Shown in pieces: positions 28,430 to 37,178 of a DNA stretch of 45,808 bases. Source of the stretch: an uncultured Eubacterium sp. (GTDB taxonomy: Bacteria > Bacillota > Clostridia > Lachnospirales > Lachnospiraceae); the NCBI GenBank assembly GCA_945946665.1, contig CAMEWO010000016.1, positions 1 through 45,808 on the forward strand. The letters run 5' to 3'. The stretch's first letter is position 1. Each line of letters opens with the position of its first letter. The notes beneath the pieces were generated by a model that was given only the letters and a program-made list of their open reading frames with translations, made no database searches and was not told the origin of the DNA. The translations under genes and the position numbers were made by a program.

Positions 28430-28493
28430 CTTGAAAACCCTCCTATATTGTTCACATCATTAACCATACCCATAGTTAATGTCGCATAAAGGA

Positions 28494-28522
28494 ATTATAA
28501 AACATCTATAGAAATTATGCAA
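28494..28522 (-). promoter_or_regulatory. Pectate lyase promoter
   Basis: On the minus strand TTGCAT (28522-28517), a 17-base spacer and TATAAT (28499-28494), about 65 bases before the start codon. Confidence 0.7.
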
Positions 28523-28524
28523 CC

Positions 28525-28552
28525 TGCACAACCTTTATATTATAATTGTGCA
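28525..28552. promoter_or_regulatory. Candidate operator upstream of the pectate lyase promoter
   Basis: The inverted repeat TGCACAA (28525-28531) / TTGTGCA (28546-28552) with a 14-base spacer abuts the -35 box on its upstream side, a typical activator position. The binding protein is unknown. Confidence 0.45.
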
Positions 28553-28589
28553 AAGAAATCCTTTGTTTATTTAACAACCTTCCACCCGT

Positions 28590-28654
28590 AAAAAACAATG
28601 GGGCTGCCACCTCACGAATTTTCATTCGTTAAAGCGACAGCCCCATTGTTTTTC
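28590..28654 (-). terminator. Terminator of the fab/acc operon
   Basis: AACAATGGGGCTG pairs with CAGCCCCATTGTT, with an inner CGAAT/ATTCG stem. T-runs occur on both strands, so it can act in either direction. It lies just after the marR stop codon and closes the fatty-acid operon. Confidence 0.9.
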
Positions 28655-28663
28655 ATTAAATAA

Positions 28664-29119
28664 TTACATTTTCTTATTACAGTCAATATTAATCTCCGGC
28701 ATAAGCTCTTTGTCTATTATCTCAAGAACCCTGTCCAGAGTTTCTAGTTCTTCCTTATCAAACCTCTCCCGGATTCTGTCCATTACAACCTGCATATAAC
28801 CATAGCTTATATTGTAATAATTGATATATTTTTCCGTAGCCTCAAGATGGTATTCCCTCTTGTCATCCTTTGACTGCACTTTCCTAAGATATCCTTTTTT
28901 CACAAGGCTGTTAACCTTATAAGCCGCATTAGGCGAAGATATATTAGCCAGATTGGCAAATTCGGCCACAGTGGGATTATCAAGGGCATATATCATTTCC
29001 ATGCAGAAGGTCTCAACGGTAGTCAGGGTTGCCTCCCTATCCTGAAATCTTTCAAATACCTTCTGATAAAAATGCATTTTAAATTTAGTATATATATTGA
29101 CAAATGACTGCTGAAACAT
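28664..29119 (-). CDS. MarR family regulator, FabT-like
   Basis: A 151-residue protein with the MarR winged helix-turn-helix: recognition region NISSPNAAYKVNSLVKKGYL and wing QSKDDKREYHLEAT. It is the last gene of the fatty-acid operon, 59 bases after fabZ. In streptococci and lactococci the homologous FabT, with acyl-ACP as co-repressor, represses the fab genes. The same role is likely here, acting on the tandem palindromes at the acpP promoter. Unlike the usual fabT, it sits at the distal end of the operon rather than near the front. The name FabT is an inference from family and context. Confidence 0.85.
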   Translation of the reverse strand: MFQQSFVNIYTKFKMHFYQKVFERFQDREATLTTVETFCMEMIYALDNPTVAEFANLANISSPNAAYKVNSLVKKGYLRKVQSKDDKREYHLEATEKYINYYNISYGYMQVVMDRIRERFDKEELETLDRVLEIIDKELMPEINIDCNKKM

Positions 29120-29178
29120 AACCGTGCCTCCTTAATTATGTAAGCCAGTATATCAAGTTTATTTTTCAAATGCAAATA

Positions 29179-29604
29179 TTACTGGATTGCAAATGTAAGC
29201 TCGGCTGTTACAGCAAGCTGGTCACCCACATAAGCCTCTGCCTTTCCAATGCCCACAGGTCCCTTTGATGATATAATCTCACATTTAAGTGTAAGCACAT
29301 CACCTGGAATTACCTGACGCTTAAAACGTGCCTGTTTGATTCCGCCAAAATATGCAATCTTACCCTTATTTTTCTCTTCGGCAAGAAGGGCAACAGCCCC
29401 TGTCTGGGCAAGTGCCTCAATTATAAGTACTCCAGGCATTACATGCTTCTGTGGAAAATGTCCCATAAACTGGCTTTCATTGGCAGAAACACATTTTATT
29501 CCTGTTGCGCTTTTTCCCGGCTCACACTCTGTTATTCTGTCCACTAGAAGAAAAGGATAACGGTGAGGGAGAATCTCCTGTATCTGATTAGAATTAAGTT
29601 CCAT
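29179..29604 (-). CDS. fabZ: 3-hydroxyacyl-ACP dehydratase
   Basis: A 141-residue hot-dog-fold enzyme that dehydrates beta-hydroxyacyl-ACP. Catalytic histidine is in [12 protein letters not shown] and glutamate in [14 protein letters not shown]. The start follows GGCGGAG and lies two bases after the fabF stop codon. No separate FabM or FabN isomerase gene is in the operon, so how unsaturated chains are made is open. Confidence 0.96.
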   Translation of the reverse strand: MELNSNQIQEILPHRYPFLLVDRITECEPGKSATGIKCVSANESQFMGHFPQKHVMPGVLIIEALAQTGAVALLAEEKNKGKIAYFGGIKQARFKRQVIPGDVLTLKCEIISSKGPVGIGKAEAYVGDQLAVTAELTFAIQ

Positions 29605-29606
29605 AA

Positions 29607-30839
29607 TTACTCCGCCTTTCTGAAAAGAATTGTTGCGTTATGTCCGCCAAAGCCAAGGGAATTAGACATTGCACAGTTTATTTCAGCATTTCTTGCCTTA
29701 TTTGGCACAATGTCAAGGTCACACTCCTCATCCTTAACCTGGTAATTAACTGTTGGAGGTACTATATTATTCTTTACAGCCAGTGTAGTTATAACTGCCT
29801 CAACTGCACCACTTGCGCCAAGCATATGTCCTGTCATTGATTTGGTTGAGCTTACCATAAGTTTATATGCATGTTCTCCAAATGCGCGCTTAATGGCTCT
29901 TGTCTCTCCCTTATCATTTAATACAGTACTTGTTCCATGGGCATTAATATAATTAACTTCCTCTGGCTTAACACCTGCATCCTTCATGGCATTTTCCATA
30001 CATGCTGCTGCCATGCTGCCATCCTCAAGTGGAGCTGTTACATGGTTTGCATCACAGGTTGCACCATATCCTGCTATTTCACAGTATATCTTTGCGCCTC
30101 TTTTCTTAGCATGCTCATACTCTTCCAGAATAAGTATTCCTGCACCCTCGCCCATTACGAATCCGCCTCTTTCGGCGTCAAATGGGATTGAAGCCCTGGA
30201 TGGGTCTGTTGCTGTACTTAACGCTTTCATGGCTGAAAATCCGCCAATTCCAAATGGAGTAATGCTTGCCTCAGAGCCTCCGCATACACATATATCACTG
30301 TATCCGTCTCTTATATGTCTGAAGCCGTCACCAATGGCATTAGTAGCACTGGCACAGGCTGTAACAACGCTTGTACACATTCCATGAAGTCCGAACCTGA
30401 TAGCAATATGTCCTGCTGCCATATTAGATATTGACATTGGGATAAAGTGAGGTGATACCTTATCATATCCCTTCTCCTCACCCCTTAAGCACTCTCTCTG
30501 GATTGTAGTAAGACCACCGATACCACTGGATACTATACAGCTGCATCTCATTGTGTCTTCCTTACTGAAATCAATTCCTGAATCATTAACTGCTTCTGTG
30601 GCTGCTCCCAGTGCATATACTGTGTAGTCATCCATTTTTCTTAATTCTGGCTTAGAGGCAACTGTCTCCTTATCAAAATTCTTAACCTCTCCTGCCAGGG
30701 TAACAAGCCTGTCTGTTGTGTCATAATGTGTTATCTTGTCAATTCCACATTTACCAGCTTTAACAGACTCCCACATTTCCTCTGTGCTGTTACCAATTGG
30801 TGTGATTGCTCCAAGTCCTGTAATTACAACTCTTCTCAT
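29607..30839 (-). CDS. fabF: 3-oxoacyl-ACP synthase II
   Basis: A 410-residue thiolase-fold elongating condensing enzyme. The triad is visible: cysteine in [13 protein letters not shown], first histidine in [11 protein letters not shown] and second histidine in [14 protein letters not shown]. Full family length. Its ATG overlaps the fabG stop codon, indicating coupling. Confidence 0.97.
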   Translation of the reverse strand: MRRVVITGLGAITPIGNSTEEMWESVKAGKCGIDKITHYDTTDRLVTLAGEVKNFDKETVASKPELRKMDDYTVYALGAATEAVNDSGIDFSKEDTMRCSCIVSSGIGGLTTIQRECLRGEEKGYDKVSPHFIPMSISNMAAGHIAIRFGLHGMCTSVVTACASATNAIGDGFRHIRDGYSDICVCGGSEASITPFGIGGFSAMKALSTATDPSRASIPFDAERGGFVMGEGAGILILEEYEHAKKRGAKIYCEIAGYGATCDANHVTAPLEDGSMAAACMENAMKDAGVKPEEVNYINAHGTSTVLNDKGETRAIKRAFGEHAYKLMVSSTKSMTGHMLGASGAVEAVITTLAVKNNIVPPTVNYQVKDEECDLDIVPNKARNAEINCAMSNSLGFGGHNATILFRKAE

Positions 30840-31579
30840 ATTGCCATTCCTCCATCAACACATAAAACCTGTCCTGTAATATATTTTGCGCCATCTCCTG
30901 CAAGAAATGCTACTGTTTCAGCTATATCCTCCGGCTTTCCCATCTCTTTGAATGGTATGCTTTCCATAATCTTTTCTCTGGCTGCATCATTAATTACTGC
31001 TGTCATATCAGTTTCAATCATTCCCGGTGCCACAGCATTTACTGTAATATGTCTTGATGCCACCTCTCTTGCAAGGGATTTAGTCATTCCTATTACAGCC
31101 GCCTTGCTGGCAGAGTAGTTTACCTGTCCTGCATTACCCATAACACCTACAACAGAACTCATGTTAATTATTCTGCCGTACCTGTTTTTAAGCATGTATT
31201 TTGACACACCTCTCATCATGTAAAATGTTCCTTTAAGGTTAACATCTAAGACAGCGTCCAGGTCCTCATCCTTCATTCTTCCAAGAAGATTGTCTCTTGT
31301 AATTCCTGCGTTATTCACAAGAACATCAATTCTTCCTCCAAAGAATTCTACAGCTTTTTCAATCAGCATCTGGCACTCATCTGATTTGCTTATGTCAGCC
31401 TTGACAGCCAGAACCCTCACATTCTTTGCTTCACACAGCTTAACTGTCTCCTCTGCTGCCTCACTGCCTGACTGGTAGTTAAACACAATATCCATGCCAC
31501 AACTTGCCAGCTTCACACATATTGCCCTTCCAATTCCACGGCTTCCTCCCGTTACAAGGGCGAATCTTTTTTCACTCAT
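30836..31579 (-). CDS. fabG: 3-oxoacyl-ACP reductase
   Basis: A 247-residue short-chain dehydrogenase. NADPH-binding motif is TGGSRGIGRAI, then NNAGITRD, catalytic serine in NMSSVVGVMGN and YSASK with Tyr/Lys. The ATG at 31579 is chosen because GGAG lies about 8 bases before it; an in-frame ATG at 31591 overlaps that site. It reduces 3-oxoacyl-ACP in each elongation round. Confidence 0.96.
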   Translation of the reverse strand: MSEKRFALVTGGSRGIGRAICVKLASCGMDIVFNYQSGSEAAEETVKLCEAKNVRVLAVKADISKSDECQMLIEKAVEFFGGRIDVLVNNAGITRDNLLGRMKDEDLDAVLDVNLKGTFYMMRGVSKYMLKNRYGRIINMSSVVGVMGNAGQVNYSASKAAVIGMTKSLAREVASRHITVNAVAPGMIETDMTAVINDAAREKIMESIPFKEMGKPEDIAETVAFLAGDGAKYITGQVLCVDGGMAI

Positions 31580-31597
31580 ACTATTCTCCATTCCACA

Positions 31598-32518
31598 TTA
31601 ACCAATAAGCTTTTTGAAATCTTCCACAGAGTCAATACTTGCCACAGAAACTTCCACTCCCATAGCCTTGGCTGTTTTTCTTAAGAATCCAGATACAGCA
31701 TTGCCTGGACCTATTTCAATGAATCTGTCCCCGCCTGCATTAATCAATGCCCTCAAATCAGATTCAAGCTGTACACTGTTACATACCTGCTTCTCCAGAT
31801 TATCCACCAGATTCTCACCATTATAGAGACTTCCTGTGACATTTAATGCTACAGGAATCTGTGGCTTGTTAAGTTCTGTTTTTTCGAGATACTCTCTTAA
31901 TGCTGCCCCTGCTGGCTCCATGTATTTCGTATGGAAAGGACCGCTGACATTAAGGCGGACACATCTCTTTGCTCCTCTTGCCTTAAGCCTTTCTTCTGTA
32001 TCTGTCACTGCATTCTCATCACCACATATTACATACTGTCCTGGACAGTTGTAATTTGCCACTGTTACGAATCCATTGCTGCATGCATCGCACTCTTCTT
32101 TAACAACACCCGGTTCCAGTCCAAGGATTGCACTCATGCTGCACTGACAGCCCTTTGCAGCCTCCATCATCACTCTGCCTCTGAAAGCTGTTATATTCAC
32201 ATATGTATCTGCATCAAATACCCCTGCTGCATATAATGCGCCATATTCTCCCAGGCTTAAGCCACAGGCAGCATCAGGTTTGATACCATTTTCAAGAAGA
32301 AGCTTTGTAACACCTGCTGCATGAACTGCCATGCACCCCTGGGTGTACTCAGTCTGTGAAAGCTTCTCTAATGGTCCGTTAAACATAAGCTCCTTGAAAT
32401 CGAAGTCCAGTTTTACTGAATCTACAAAATCTCTGTAGGTTTCATAGTTGTCGTAGAAATCTTTGCCCATTCCTACCTTCTGGCTTCCCTGTCCTGCATA
32501 TAAAAATACTGTACTCAT
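31598..32518 (-). CDS. fabD: Malonyl-CoA:ACP transacylase
   Basis: A 306-residue acyltransferase. N-terminal YAGQGSQKVGMG, nucleophile elbow GLSLGEYGAL with the active serine, and the GPFHTKYM segment with the active histidine. It loads malonyl groups onto ACP. Its start overlaps the stop of the upstream flavin enzyme gene by four bases. Confidence 0.96.
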   Translation of the reverse strand: MSTVFLYAGQGSQKVGMGKDFYDNYETYRDFVDSVKLDFDFKELMFNGPLEKLSQTEYTQGCMAVHAAGVTKLLLENGIKPDAACGLSLGEYGALYAAGVFDADTYVNITAFRGRVMMEAAKGCQCSMSAILGLEPGVVKEECDACSNGFVTVANYNCPGQYVICGDENAVTDTEERLKARGAKRCVRLNVSGPFHTKYMEPAGAALREYLEKTELNKPQIPVALNVTGSLYNGENLVDNLEKQVCNSVQLESDLRALINAGGDRFIEIGPGNAVSGFLRKTAKAMGVEVSVASIDSVEDFKKLIG

Positions 32519-33561
32519 GCCATTGCCTCCTTGTACTCTCCTAGAATCTCTGATATAAGTTCTTTAACTGAAACCTTTTCTTTAATCCTGTATGCATTGC
32601 TTCCTGTAAAGAACAGACCATTTTCCCAGTCTCCCTTCACTGCTGCGATTAACGCCCTGCTGATACAGTAAGGAATTGAATCATCCTTCGGACATGCTGT
32701 AAGACACCCGTTACATTTCAATGCTGTAAACTTAAGTCCCTGTTTTAATGCTTTAAGAAGTGGACTGTTGATTGCCCTTGCCGGCATTCCTACAGGACTT
32801 TTAATAATAAGAATATCTTCTTTTCCAGCATTAATTATTGCATCCTTGAATACATCGCTGGCATCGCATTCATCAGTTGCTATAAAACGTGTTCCAATCT
32901 GAACTCCACTGGCACCCAGCTTCATGTAATGTGCCATATCTTTTCCATCAAATACGCCTCCGGCAACAAATACCGGAATATCCCCTGCTTCCTTAAGCAC
33001 GTCACTTAATATGTCATCATTGCTCTGGGCAGTTCCATTAAGCAGTTCCTCCTCTGAAAATCCCAGATGGCCTCCTGCCATATTGCCTTCAATAACAATC
33101 ATATCAGGCTTAACCTGATAATGTCTCATATAATGCTTAATCAGTATTCTTGCTGCCCTTCCGCTGGAAACGATTGGGGCACAGAGCGTATCTGTTCCCT
33201 TGGTGTAAGCAGGAAGATCCAGTGGAAGTCCCGCTCCTGATATGATAATATCCGCACCGGCATCTACAGCACACCGGCATGTCTTCTCATAATTCGACAC
33301 TGCAGTCATAATGTTCACAGCCACAAGTCCGTTGCCCTCTGATATGATTTTTGCTTTCTTTATCTCATTCTCAAGGGCACGCAGATTGGCATTAAGAGGG
33401 TTTGTTTCAAAATCCTTCTCCCGGTATCCTGCATTTACAGAGCTTATAACACCTACGCCTCCGCATTTTGCTACAGCTCCTGCAAGCCCTGACAGAGAAA
33501 CTCCTACACCCATTCCTCCCTGAATTATGGGAACAGAAAAATGTTTATTCTTAATATTCAT
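32515..33561 (-). CDS. FMN-dependent nitronate monooxygenase-like protein (second FabK-like enzyme)
   Basis: A 348-residue TIM-barrel flavoprotein related to FabK and nitronate monooxygenase: N-terminal PIIQGGMGVGVS, VIEGNMAGGHLG, FVAGGVFDG and GVQIGTRFIATDEC flavin-binding motifs. Unlike its neighbour FabK, it has a C-terminal cysteine motif, CNGCLTACPKDDSIPYC, common in clostridial members. The ATG at 33561 is chosen for its upstream GAGG. Its place between fabK and fabD suggests a role in lipid synthesis or protection, such as a second enoyl reductase or a chain-isomerising activity. The substrate is not known. Confidence 0.85.
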   Translation of the reverse strand: MNIKNKHFSVPIIQGGMGVGVSLSGLAGAVAKCGGVGVISSVNAGYREKDFETNPLNANLRALENEIKKAKIISEGNGLVAVNIMTAVSNYEKTCRCAVDAGADIIISGAGLPLDLPAYTKGTDTLCAPIVSSGRAARILIKHYMRHYQVKPDMIVIEGNMAGGHLGFSEEELLNGTAQSNDDILSDVLKEAGDIPVFVAGGVFDGKDMAHYMKLGASGVQIGTRFIATDECDASDVFKDAIINAGKEDILIIKSPVGMPARAINSPLLKALKQGLKFTALKCNGCLTACPKDDSIPYCISRALIAAVKGDWENGLFFTGSNAYRIKEKVSVKELISEILGEYKEAMA

Positions 33562-33593
33562 AAATATCCTCATTTCTCACATGGAAGTTTCCA

Positions 33594-34526
33594 TTATTCT
33601 GCGTCAGCAAGCTGCTTTCTTAACTTATCATAGCCTTCATACATACTCTTAAATATCTCAGCAACAGGCTTTATCTCATCAATCTGACCTACAACCTGGC
33701 CTGCCATAAGAGAACCTGTCTTCACATCTCCCTCGAATACAGCTCTTCTAAGTGAACCTAAAGTGAATTTCTCAAGTTCCATCTTGTCAGCCCCGGCCTT
33801 TTCCTGCTTAACATATTCTCTTGCCATAGTATTCTTAATAATTCTTACAGGTGTACCTGCTATTCTTCCTGTTACAACTGTGTCATTATCCTTAGCCTTA
33901 AGAACCGCTTCTTTATAAGCAGGATGAATCGGACATTCTGTACTGGCAAGAAGGCATGTTCCCAGCTGTACACCAACTGCTCCTAATGCAAATGCAGCAA
34001 GAAGCTGTCTTCCGTCTGCGATTCCACCGGCAGCAATTACAGGAATTGATACTGAGTCTACAACCTTAGGGACAAGAGCCATAGTAGTCATCTCTCCAAC
34101 ATGTCCGCCGCTTTCAGTACCTTCAGCAACTACTGCATCAGCTCCACACTGTTCCATTCTCTTTGCAAGAATTGAACTTGAGACAACAGGAATTACCATA
34201 AGTCCATGTTCTTTCCACAAAGGCATGAACTGTGCCGGATTACCTGCTCCTGTAGTTACAATCTTAACTCCCTCTTCCACAATCATCTCTGCCATCTGTG
34301 GGGCATCAGGATTCATAAGCATAAGATTTACACCAAATGGCTTATCTGTTAAGGTCTTGCATTTTCTTATATTCTCCCTTAGCATCTCTGTGTTCATTCC
34401 GCCGGCACCAATAAGTCCTAATCCTCCGGCGTTACTTACTGCTGCTGCAAATTCTCCTGTGGCAATATTTGCCATACCACCCTGTATAAATGGATACTTA
34501 ATACCCAGCATTTTATCAAGTCTCAT
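33594..34526 (-). CDS. fabK: Enoyl-ACP reductase II
   Basis: A 310-residue FMN-dependent enoyl-ACP reductase. Motifs are PFIQGGMANIA, GLGLIGAGG, EGTESGGHVGEM with the catalytic histidine region, IAAGGIADGRQ and GVQLGTCLLAS. This is the triclosan-insensitive reductase type of streptococci and clostridia, and no FabI is in the operon. The start follows GGAG. It reduces the double bond in the last step of each elongation cycle. Confidence 0.95.
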   Translation of the reverse strand: MRLDKMLGIKYPFIQGGMANIATGEFAAAVSNAGGLGLIGAGGMNTEMLRENIRKCKTLTDKPFGVNLMLMNPDAPQMAEMIVEEGVKIVTTGAGNPAQFMPLWKEHGLMVIPVVSSSILAKRMEQCGADAVVAEGTESGGHVGEMTTMALVPKVVDSVSIPVIAAGGIADGRQLLAAFALGAVGVQLGTCLLASTECPIHPAYKEAVLKAKDNDTVVTGRIAGTPVRIIKNTMAREYVKQEKAGADKMELEKFTLGSLRRAVFEGDVKTGSLMAGQVVGQIDEIKPVAEIFKSMYEGYDKLRKQLADAE

Positions 34527-34561
34527 TTTAATCTCCTATTCTAATGAAAGTTAAACCTGCG

Positions 34562-35497
34562 TTATACCTGGAACAATGCGCTGCTCCATGTAAGTCCTGC
34601 CCCGAAGCCAACACATATTATTTTCATGCCTTTTTTCAATTTACCTTCCTGCCACAGTTCATCCAGTGCTATAGGAATACTTGCAGCAGATGTGTTGCCA
34701 TAACGGTCAATATTGACATAAAACTTATCCTCATGGCCTTTAAAATGTTTTGTCACATGCTGGATAATACGGCTGTTTGCCTGATGGCACACGCAGTAAT
34801 CAATATCATCCATAGTAAGCCCTGCATCTTCAAGTATCTGGTTTACTGCCTGATTAAGCACTGTGACTGCAAACCTGAATACCTCCTGTCCGTTCATGGT
34901 TATATATGAACTTTCTTCCCCTACGCCTTTGCAGGCTATAAGTTCATTGTTACCCCGTGACCAGCATCTCTGATAATAAATATTATCGCTCTCAGCAAGT
35001 ATTGCTGCTCCTGCTCCGTCTCCAAACAGGATACATGTGGAGCGGTCACTATAATCCATTATTTTTGACATTTTCTCACTGCCTACAAGAAGTATGTATT
35101 TCTTGCCAAGAGTTGGAAGAAGTCCTCTTGCCACGCTTAATCCGTGAAGAAATCCTGTGCAGGCAGAACTTAAGTCAAATGCCGTTATTTCCTGGTCAAG
35201 TCCCAATTCTTTCTGTACCATGCACGCAACTGACGGAAACACATAATCTCCTGTAGATGTAGCGACAATAACTGCTCCAATTTCATTTTTATCAATTCCT
35301 GCATTCTCCAATGCTTTTGATGATGCCTCTACAGCCAGTGAAACACAGGTTTCTTCCTCACATTTGTATCTGTTCTTTATTCCTGTTCTGGCAGTAATCC
35401 ATTCATCATTGGTATCAACTATTCTGCTTAAGTCATCATTGCTTACAACCTGCTTTGGCAGTGCCCTTCCTGTGGATACAATCTGAATGCCATTCAC
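34562..35497 (-). CDS. fabH: 3-oxoacyl-ACP synthase III
   Basis: A 311-residue initiating condensing enzyme. Active cysteine is C113 in SSACTGFLHG, histidine in VCHQANSRII and asparagine in YGNTSAAS. The coding frame begins with GTG (protein M-N-G-I-Q), about 10 bases after GGAG; a nearby ATG is out of frame. It condenses acetyl- or branched acyl-CoA with malonyl-ACP to start chains. Confidence 0.95.
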   Translation of the reverse strand: MNGIQIVSTGRALPKQVVSNDDLSRIVDTNDEWITARTGIKNRYKCEEETCVSLAVEASSKALENAGIDKNEIGAVIVATSTGDYVFPSVACMVQKELGLDQEITAFDLSSACTGFLHGLSVARGLLPTLGKKYILLVGSEKMSKIMDYSDRSTCILFGDGAGAAILAESDNIYYQRCWSRGNNELIACKGVGEESSYITMNGQEVFRFAVTVLNQAVNQILEDAGLTMDDIDYCVCHQANSRIIQHVTKHFKGHEDKFYVNIDRYGNTSAASIPIALDELWQEGKLKKGMKIICVGFGAGLTWSSALFQV

Positions 35498-35521
35498 TTT
35501 TTAATCTCTCCTGTTAAATTA

Positions 35522-36316
35522 TTATTTTCCCTTTGTTTTAGGAACATCTATGGTCCTGTATTTTTCATATCTTAATTTTACAAGGTCATCAGGTTTAATC
35601 TTTGAAAGCCTTCCCAGTTCTCTGGTAAGCATTCTGTCTATCGCTGCAAAACATCTGCTTCCCTCTGGAATAATTCCATCAATCAGACCATATCCTTTAA
35701 GTTCCTGGGCTGTAATCTTCATTATCTTACATGCCTCCGGAGCTTTCTTCGGGTCCTTGTACATAATAGATGCAAATCCTTCTGGAGAAAGGATGGAATA
35801 CACTGCATTTTCCAGCATCCACACTCTGTCAGCTACTGCTATTGCCAGAGCTCCTCCGCTGCTTCCTTCTCCTGTTATAATTGTAATTGAAGGAACTGTA
35901 AGCCTGCTCATATATGCAATGCTTTCTGCTATTGCATTGCTCTGACCGTTGCTTTCCGCCTCCATTCCCGGATATGCACCAGGTGTATCAACCAGCGTAA
36001 TTACAGGTCTGCCGAATTTTTCTGCCTGCTCCATAAGACGTACCGCTTTCCTGTATCCTTCTGGTGATGTCATTCCAAAATTGTATAATATGTTATCTTC
36101 TGTATTCTTGCCTTTTCTGTGTCCTATTACTGTCACAGGCATTCCGTGAAACAGACCAATTCCCCCTACAATGCTCTTGTCATCTTTGTAAAGCCTGTCA
36201 CCATGCATTTCAATAAAATCATCAAACAGAGCCTCTATATATTCTGTGATATTAGGTCTGTCCTGTTTTCTTGCTGTAAGCACCTTCTCATATGGTGTCA
36301 GTGTATTCTTATCCAT
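35522..36316 (-). CDS. accA: Acetyl-CoA carboxylase carboxyltransferase, alpha subunit
   Basis: A 264-residue crotonase-fold subunit. Characteristic segments are FIEMHGDRLYKDDKSIVGGI, GHRKGKNTED, GMTSPEGYRKA, DTPGAYPGMEAES and GEGSSGGALAI. With AccD it transfers carboxylate from biotin to acetyl-CoA. It overlaps the end of accD by 8 bases. It is shorter than the E. coli form because it lacks the long N-terminal extension. Confidence 0.95.
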   Translation of the reverse strand: MDKNTLTPYEKVLTARKQDRPNITEYIEALFDDFIEMHGDRLYKDDKSIVGGIGLFHGMPVTVIGHRKGKNTEDNILYNFGMTSPEGYRKAVRLMEQAEKFGRPVITLVDTPGAYPGMEAESNGQSNAIAESIAYMSRLTVPSITIITGEGSSGGALAIAVADRVWMLENAVYSILSPEGFASIMYKDPKKAPEACKIMKITAQELKGYGLIDGIIPEGSRCFAAIDRMLTRELGRLSKIKPDDLVKLRYEKYRTIDVPKTKGK

Positions 36317-37178
36317 CGACCTGTATACCTCCTGACTCCTTGTGCATACCCAGTAATAATCCCAGTGTTTTCTTCATATCTTTTCGCTCTATAATCATAT
36401 CTATCATTCCATGTTCAAGCAGGAATTCTGAATGCTGGAAATCTGGCGGAAGCTTCTGTCCAATAGTCTGCTCAATTACCCTCGGTCCGGCAAAGCATAT
36501 TAATGCGTCCGGTTCTGCAATTATTATATCTCCAAGGCTGGCAAAGCTGGCGCTTACGCCTCCTGTGGTAGGATTGGTAAGATAGGATATGAACAATCCT
36601 CCATTGTCCTTAAACTTCTGGATTGCAGCTGAAGTTTTAGCCATCTGCATAAGAGAAAACAATCCTTCCTGCATTCTGGCACCGCCACTGGCTGAGAATA
36701 TTATCAGAGGCAGTTTTCTCTTCATGGCATATTCTGCCAGTCTTGCAATCTTCTCCCCTACAACAGTACCCATGCTTCCCATAAGAAATCTGCTGTCAAG
36801 AACAGCCACAGCTGCTTTATAATTATTAATCCTGCATGTACCTGTCACTACAGCATCCCGCTGTCCTGTCTTTCTTCTGTTAATCTCCAGCTTTTTCTCA
36901 TATTCAGGAAAATCTATGGGATTCCGGCTTTTTAAGGATGCATACATCTCCTTAAAGCTGTCCTCATCACTAATCATATTTATCCTGTCCATTGGCGGAA
37001 TACTTATGTAATATCCACATTTCGGACATATGAATCTGTTGTTTTTCAGTTCATCATAATCAAGCTGGCTGTCACACTCAGGGCATTTACTTTTCTTTAC
37101 TGGCTCTTTCCCACTTCTTAAATTCATTAGTGAGTTCCATCTGAGCTTTCTCCGTACAAATACATCACTGATTGTCAT
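36309..37178 (-). CDS. accD: Acetyl-CoA carboxylase carboxyltransferase, beta subunit
   Basis: A 289-residue subunit. A four-cysteine zinc ribbon (CPEC...CPKC, about residues 33-55) precedes the carboxyltransferase core with SASGGARMQEG, LTNPTTGGVSASFA and GPRVIEQT. The start ATG overlaps the accC stop codon (ATGA). It works with AccA in malonyl-CoA formation. Confidence 0.96.
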   Translation of the reverse strand: MTISDVFVRRKLRWNSLMNLRSGKEPVKKSKCPECDSQLDYDELKNNRFICPKCGYYISIPPMDRINMISDEDSFKEMYASLKSRNPIDFPEYEKKLEINRRKTGQRDAVVTGTCRINNYKAAVAVLDSRFLMGSMGTVVGEKIARLAEYAMKRKLPLIIFSASGGARMQEGLFSLMQMAKTSAAIQKFKDNGGLFISYLTNPTTGGVSASFASLGDIIIAEPDALICFAGPRVIEQTIGQKLPPDFQHSEFLLEHGMIDMIIERKDMKKTLGLLLGMHKESGGIQVDG

